A DNA stretch of 64,000 nucleotides from JBGSQR01 sp964509295. GTDB taxonomy: Bacteria; Desulfobacterota; Desulfuromonadia; Geobacterales; Pseudopelobacteraceae. The translations under genes were made by a program, and so were the position numbers. The notes under the pieces were generated by a model. That model was given only the letters and a program-made list of their open reading frames with translations. It did no database searches and had not been told where the DNA came from. Positions 60,711 through 64,000 of this stretch are shown in pieces. The number at the start of each line of letters is the position of its first letter. The stretch's first letter is position 1. The DNA lies in the NCBI GenBank assembly GCA_964509295.1, contig CAZDWS010000006.1, positions 162,562 through 226,561 on the forward strand, in the 5' to 3' direction.

Positions 60711-60875
60711 AATCAGGTCTCCTTTAAGTCATAGCCCTGAATTTTTTTTTATTATATTGTAATTAATGCCTGCACTTTCAGAGAGTGTCAAGCAGGCATG
60801 GTGGTGTAGAATGCAAAACTAGCGGGTGAATTTGCATGTGCATTTTGATATGGTATTATTAAGGACATAAATACG

Positions 60876-61448
60876 ATGACTTTTTCAATTGATAAAATAT
60901 CTCTTCTGTTGGACAGGCACAATACGGCTGATTTACCTGAAGACGGCAGATCCAAAGCTGCAGTGGCGATGGTGTTGCGTCAGGGGGAGTGTGGAGCGGA
61001 GTTGCTGTTTATTCAGCGCGCAAAACACGAACAGGATCCCTGGTCCGGAAATATCGCTTTTCCCGGTGGAAAGGCTATGCCGGGAGAGGACTTGAAACAG
61101 GCAGCAGAGAGGGAAACATCGGAGGAAATCGGTCTTGATCTGGCAGAGGCATTGTATCTTGGCCGCATGCCGGAAGTAGTCGGCTCATATCTTCCTGTCC
61201 GGGTTACATGCTTTGTTTACTGGCTGCCTGGACCGCCAGGAAGACTGGAACTGAATGAAGAGGTTTTTGATGTCTTCTGGGCAGGACTGGACGATATTGT
61301 TGCTGCTGAAAGTCAGATCCTTTCGACTGTGAATTTTGGAGGGGAGGCCTTTGAAACGCCGGCAATATGTTTGTTATGGCCAGGAGCACCGGTTTTATGG
61401 GGATTGACTTACCGTTTGACCAAACAGTTTATTGATATCTGTCTATAA
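60876..61448 (+). CDS. Nudix hydrolase, CoA-pyrophosphatase type
   Basis: The Nudix box GGKAMPGEDLKQAAERETSEEIG (GX5EX7REUXEEXGU; in pieces GGKAMPGED and RETSEEIG) is intact, and DPWSGNIAFPGG just before it matches the CoA-diphosphatase subgroup. The substrate may be CoA or another nucleoside diphosphate. The length is 190 residues. Confidence 0.9.
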   Translation: MTFSIDKISLLLDRHNTADLPEDGRSKAAVAMVLRQGECGAELLFIQRAKHEQDPWSGNIAFPGGKAMPGEDLKQAAERETSEEIGLDLAEALYLGRMPEVVGSYLPVRVTCFVYWLPGPPGRLELNEEVFDVFWAGLDDIVAAESQILSTVNFGGEAFETPAICLLWPGAPVLWGLTYRLTKQFIDICL

Positions 61449-61495
61449 TGCGGATCTCGTGCTTGCTTTTTTCATTAAATCAGGTTACTGGTAAT

Positions 61496-61511
61496 ACCAA
61501 TATTCATTGGT
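61496..61511. promoter_or_regulatory. Palindrome upstream of tpx
   Basis: ACCAAT-ATTC-ATTGGT is a perfect 6-4-6 inverted repeat about 56 bases before the tpx start. It is a candidate operator, possibly for a redox regulator; no known consensus was matched. Confidence 0.35.
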
Positions 61512-61566
61512 TAATGAACAGTCAGTTATATTTATAGCAACTTAACTTTAACAGGAGGACTACCAA

Positions 61567-62082
61567 ATGAATGAACGTACAGGAATCATCACATTTAAGG
61601 GCAATCCATTGACACTGGTCGGACCGGAGCTTAAGGTTGGGGACAAAGCCCCGGCTTTTACTGTTGTTGATAACGGTCTGGCACCAAAAACATTGGCTGA
61701 TTATAGCGGCAAGATCAAGATCATCTCTGCTGTTCCTTCGCTGGATACACCGACCTGCGACACAGAAACCAGACGTTTTAATCAGGAAGCTGCCGGTCTG
61801 CCTGGCAATGTGGTTGTGCTGACAATCAGTCTTGACCTTCCATTTGCCCAGTCCCGATGGTGCGGAGCTGCCGGAATTGACAAGGTCGTGACCCTTTCCG
61901 ACTACCGTGACCGTTCCTTTGGTAATGCCTATGGCGTCCTGATCAAGGAACTGCTGCTGTTGGGGCGTGCAATTTTTATTTTGGATGCGGATGACGTTAT
62001 CCGTTATATCCAGATAGTTCCAGAGGTCGCGTCAGAACCTGATTACAATGCAGTTATTGAGGCTGCTAAAAAATTACTCTAG
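61567..62082 (+). CDS. tpx: Thiol peroxidase Tpx (atypical 2-Cys peroxiredoxin)
   Basis: Tpx reduces peroxides with a thioredoxin-linked cycle. The peroxidatic Cys 64 lies in SLDTPTCDTETR and the resolving Cys 99 in SRWCGAAG, both as in E. coli Tpx. The 171 residues are normal. A clear AGGAGG precedes the ATG. Confidence 0.95.
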   Translation: MNERTGIITFKGNPLTLVGPELKVGDKAPAFTVVDNGLAPKTLADYSGKIKIISAVPSLDTPTCDTETRRFNQEAAGLPGNVVVLTISLDLPFAQSRWCGAAGIDKVVTLSDYRDRSFGNAYGVLIKELLLLGRAIFILDADDVIRYIQIVPEVASEPDYNAVIEAAKKLL

Positions 62083-62141
62083 GCTCGCGGATGCTGCCTG
62101 AAAAGAAATAATCTGGCAATGAAGCCAAAGGAGAACTGGTT

Positions 62142-63839
62142 ATGAGTACGGGAAAAACAGGTGTCGGTTTCGGAACAAAAATTATGATTCTGGTGCTAGT
62201 CAGCAGTATCGGATTGGCAACCATTTCATGCGCAATTGCTTTGAAATTATATGTCGGTTCCTATCATAGTTTTATAGAAATGTATAAAAAATCGCTTTTT
62301 ACAGATTTTGATATCGCTGCTAAAAGTGAAGTTGAAATAGCAACCAGCATGCTTCAGAAGATTGCTGACAACCAGCAAAAAGGTGAAATTTCTCTGGATG
62401 ATGCTAAAAAACAGGGTGCTGACTTGCTGCGGGCGTTGAAATACGGCAAGGATGGCTATTTTTGGGCTGATACCACTGAAGGGGTTAATGTTGTTCTACT
62501 TGGAAGACCGACAGAAGGTAAGAGCCGTATCGACCTGAAAGATGCCAAGGGTAAAGAGCTCATCAAAGAGATTCTTGAGAACGGCAAAAAGCCGGGTGGT
62601 GGATATACTGATTTCTGGTTTCCAAAACCTGGTGAAAAGGATGCATCACCAAAACGCGGATACAGTGTGGAGTTCAAACCTTTCGGCTGGGTTATCGGTA
62701 CTGGCAACTATGTTGATGATCTGGATGCTATGGTCAAAAAGGCTGCTGATGAGAGCATGAAAAGCCTGAAAAGCGGTATCTACATGATCATTGGTGTTAC
62801 GCTGGTGCTTGCGATCATCATCTCAATCGTTTCTGTAGTTGTTACCAAACGACTTCTGAGGGCAATCGGAACTGAGCCTGCACATCTGGCTGAGATTACC
62901 CAGCAGGTTGCTGCCGGCGACCTGACCTACCGCTTTGAAACGGACAAGGGTGGAGTCTACGAAGCCATGCGGCAGATGGTTGTCCAGTTGCGCGATGTTA
63001 TGGACAAGGTTAACAGAAGTTCCCAGGATGTTGCTTCCGCATCGGTTGAGCTGAACGGTAATGCCGAGCAGATGGCCAGCGCTTCTCACGAGGTTGTTGG
63101 TCAGGCCAATACCGTGGCTACTGCCAGTGAAGAGATGTCTGCCACCAGTATGGATATCGCAAATAACTGTCACCGCGCCGCTGAAAGCTCCAACCAGGCC
63201 AGCAAGACCGCCCAGGCCGGTGCCAGCATTGTCAAGAATACGGTCGATGGTATGACCCGTATTGCCGACAAAGTACGTAGTTCTGCAACTGTAGTTGAGC
63301 AGCTCGGAACCCGTTCCGATCAGATCGGCGAAATTGTTGCAACGATTGAAGATATTGCCGACCAGACTAATCTGCTGGCTTTGAATGCGGCTATTGAAGC
63401 TGCCCGTGCCGGTGAGCAGGGGCGCGGATTTGCCGTTGTTGCCGACGAAGTCAGGGCCCTGGCCGAGCGTACCTCTCGTGCCACCCGCGAGATCGGTGAG
63501 ATGATCAAGAATATCCAGAGTGAAACCCGCAAGGCCGTTGCAGCCATGGAAGACGGCGTACGTGAGGTTCAGCAGGGAACAACTGAGGCCGCCCGTTCCG
63601 GTCAGGCTTTGGAAGAAATTCTTGAGAAGATCAACGAGGTGACAATTCAGATCAGCCAGATCGCAACGGCCGCTGAAGAACAGACCGCAACTACTCGTGA
63701 AATCTCCAATAACATTCAGCAGATATCCGATGTTGTGGAGATGAGTGCCAAAGGGTCAATGGATATTTCCCAGTCATCCTCAAGTCTTTCCCAGCTTTCG
63801 GTTGATCTGCAGGATATGGTCAGAAGATTCAAAATCTGA
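62142..63839 (+). CDS. Methyl-accepting chemotaxis protein with periplasmic Cache domain
   Basis: A transmembrane helix (about 10-33), a single Cache-type sensor domain (about 40-200, YGKDGYFWADT and FGWVIGTGNYVDD), a second helix (about 208-230), a HAMP domain and the cytoplasmic signalling helices follow. The tip AIEDIADQTNLLALNAAIEAARAGEQGRGFAVV (IADQTNLLALNAAIEAARA is the mark) is intact. The Cache domain is of the type found in organic-acid sensors. No CheR-binding pentapeptide is seen at the end. A terminator follows. Confidence 0.95.
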   Translation: MSTGKTGVGFGTKIMILVLVSSIGLATISCAIALKLYVGSYHSFIEMYKKSLFTDFDIAAKSEVEIATSMLQKIADNQQKGEISLDDAKKQGADLLRALKYGKDGYFWADTTEGVNVVLLGRPTEGKSRIDLKDAKGKELIKEILENGKKPGGGYTDFWFPKPGEKDASPKRGYSVEFKPFGWVIGTGNYVDDLDAMVKKAADESMKSLKSGIYMIIGVTLVLAIIISIVSVVVTKRLLRAIGTEPAHLAEITQQVAAGDLTYRFETDKGGVYEAMRQMVVQLRDVMDKVNRSSQDVASASVELNGNAEQMASASHEVVGQANTVATASEEMSATSMDIANNCHRAAESSNQASKTAQAGASIVKNTVDGMTRIADKVRSSATVVEQLGTRSDQIGEIVATIEDIADQTNLLALNAAIEAARAGEQGRGFAVVADEVRALAERTSRATREIGEMIKNIQSETRKAVAAMEDGVREVQQGTTEAARSGQALEEILEKINEVTIQISQIATAAEEQTATTREISNNIQQISDVVEMSAKGSMDISQSSSSLSQLSVDLQDMVRRFKI

Positions 63840-63861
63840 TCGTCAGTTGATATGAAGAAAC

Positions 63862-63903
63862 AAAACAGGCCCAGAAGCTGATCAGCTTCTGGGCCTGTTT
63901 TTA
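63862..63903. terminator. Bidirectional intrinsic terminator
   Basis: AAAACAGGCCCAGAAGCTG and CAGCTTCTGGGCCTGTTTT pair along their whole length around a two-base centre, with A and T runs outside. It follows the chemoreceptor and can serve the partial gene beyond. Confidence 0.95.
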
Positions 63904-63944
63904 TTAGTGACTCCCGCCGTAATTAACTGTCGTTTCCACAACAA

Positions 63945-64000
63945 CTATTTATCTTCTTCATATTCCAGCTTTTTCTCCGCAACTAAAGAAAGATGTTCTT
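63945..64000 (-). CDS. Possible partial gene at the right edge
   Basis: Reading from the edge on the minus strand, one frame runs 17 codons (EHLSLVAEKKLEYEEDK) to a TAG at 63945-63947. The charged end is plausible for a protein C-terminus, and a bidirectional terminator lies just beyond, but nothing identifies it. Confidence 0.3.
   Translation of the reverse strand, partial: EHLSLVAEKKLEYEEDK

Noticed and set aside
1..64000. CRISPR array, tRNA, rRNA, prophage or insertion sequence
   Set aside because: No regularly spaced repeats, tRNA-like T-loops, rRNA stretches, integrase or transposase were found on reading both strands.

Overview
The window looks like the chromosome of an anaerobic, metal-reducer-type deltaproteobacterium (Desulfuromonadales: Geobacter, Trichlorobacter or Pelobacter relatives). 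This is inferred from gene content only: HydF with a linked aspartase, hybrid cluster protein Hcp, the futalosine menaquinone enzyme MqnE, a ThiC-like gene in a cobalamin operon (probable 5-hydroxybenzimidazole synthase BzaF), several c-di-GMP proteins, a cheW-cheA-cheR-HDOD-cheB operon and a DUF362 ferredoxin. No CRISPR array, tRNA, rRNA, prophage or intact insertion sequence was seen. Most of the window is ordinary core chromosome. The accessory parts are a broken RhuM-Fic gene at the left edge, small genes around 25.4-28.6 kb that carry dispersed repeats, and several intergenic inverted-repeat elements.

Layout. 0-4 kb: RhuM-Fic pseudogene, then aspA-hydF. 4-7.9 kb: a DUF2400 protein with endonuclease III-like motifs, a zinc-ribbon membrane protein, a Cys-rich FKBP, DUF167, DivIVA and YggT. 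8.3-16.9 kb: inositol monophosphatase, methyltransferase-like gene plus mqnE, a diguanylate cyclase, hcp with a palindromic Crp/Fnr-type site, DUF456, secreted nuclease and a K+ channel. 17-23.4 kb: DUF362 protein and the chemotaxis operon on the minus strand. 23.7-28.4 kb: histidine phosphatase, MscS channel and small proteins. 28.6-34.6 kb: a minus-strand cobalamin operon, riboswitch-cobU-cobT-cobS-pabBC-bzaF. 34.7-36.8 kb: CIRCE-regulated groESL. 37-42.7 kb: cupin, thioesterase, hemH, glycerate kinase, DUF3820, Dus and a second Cys-rich FKBP.

43-53.2 kb is the most interesting neighbourhood: a PAS-PAS-GGDEF cyclase, an OvoA-type sulfoxide synthase/methyltransferase, a PLP beta-lyase (candidate OvoB), a bacteriohemerythrin with one substituted iron ligand, a PAS-PAS-GGDEF-EAL-REC protein, SlyX, and a GAF-PAS-kinase-REC sensor. 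The first six genes run in one direction. Together they suggest that ovothiol synthesis, oxygen or redox binding and c-di-GMP output are linked, although the link is inferred from position alone. 53.5-64 kb: another diguanylate cyclase, a LysR regulator, a YbhGFSR-type ABC exporter, Nudix hydrolase, Tpx peroxidase and a Cache-domain chemoreceptor.

Recurring non-coding structure includes a duplicated terminator hairpin (26.56 and 28.60 kb), a 33-bp repeat that supplies the tail of an ORF (27.25 and 28.03 kb), GAAC/GTTC-rich repeats (3.9 and 32.7 kb), and long G/C-rich inverted repeats (30.1 and 59.6 kb).
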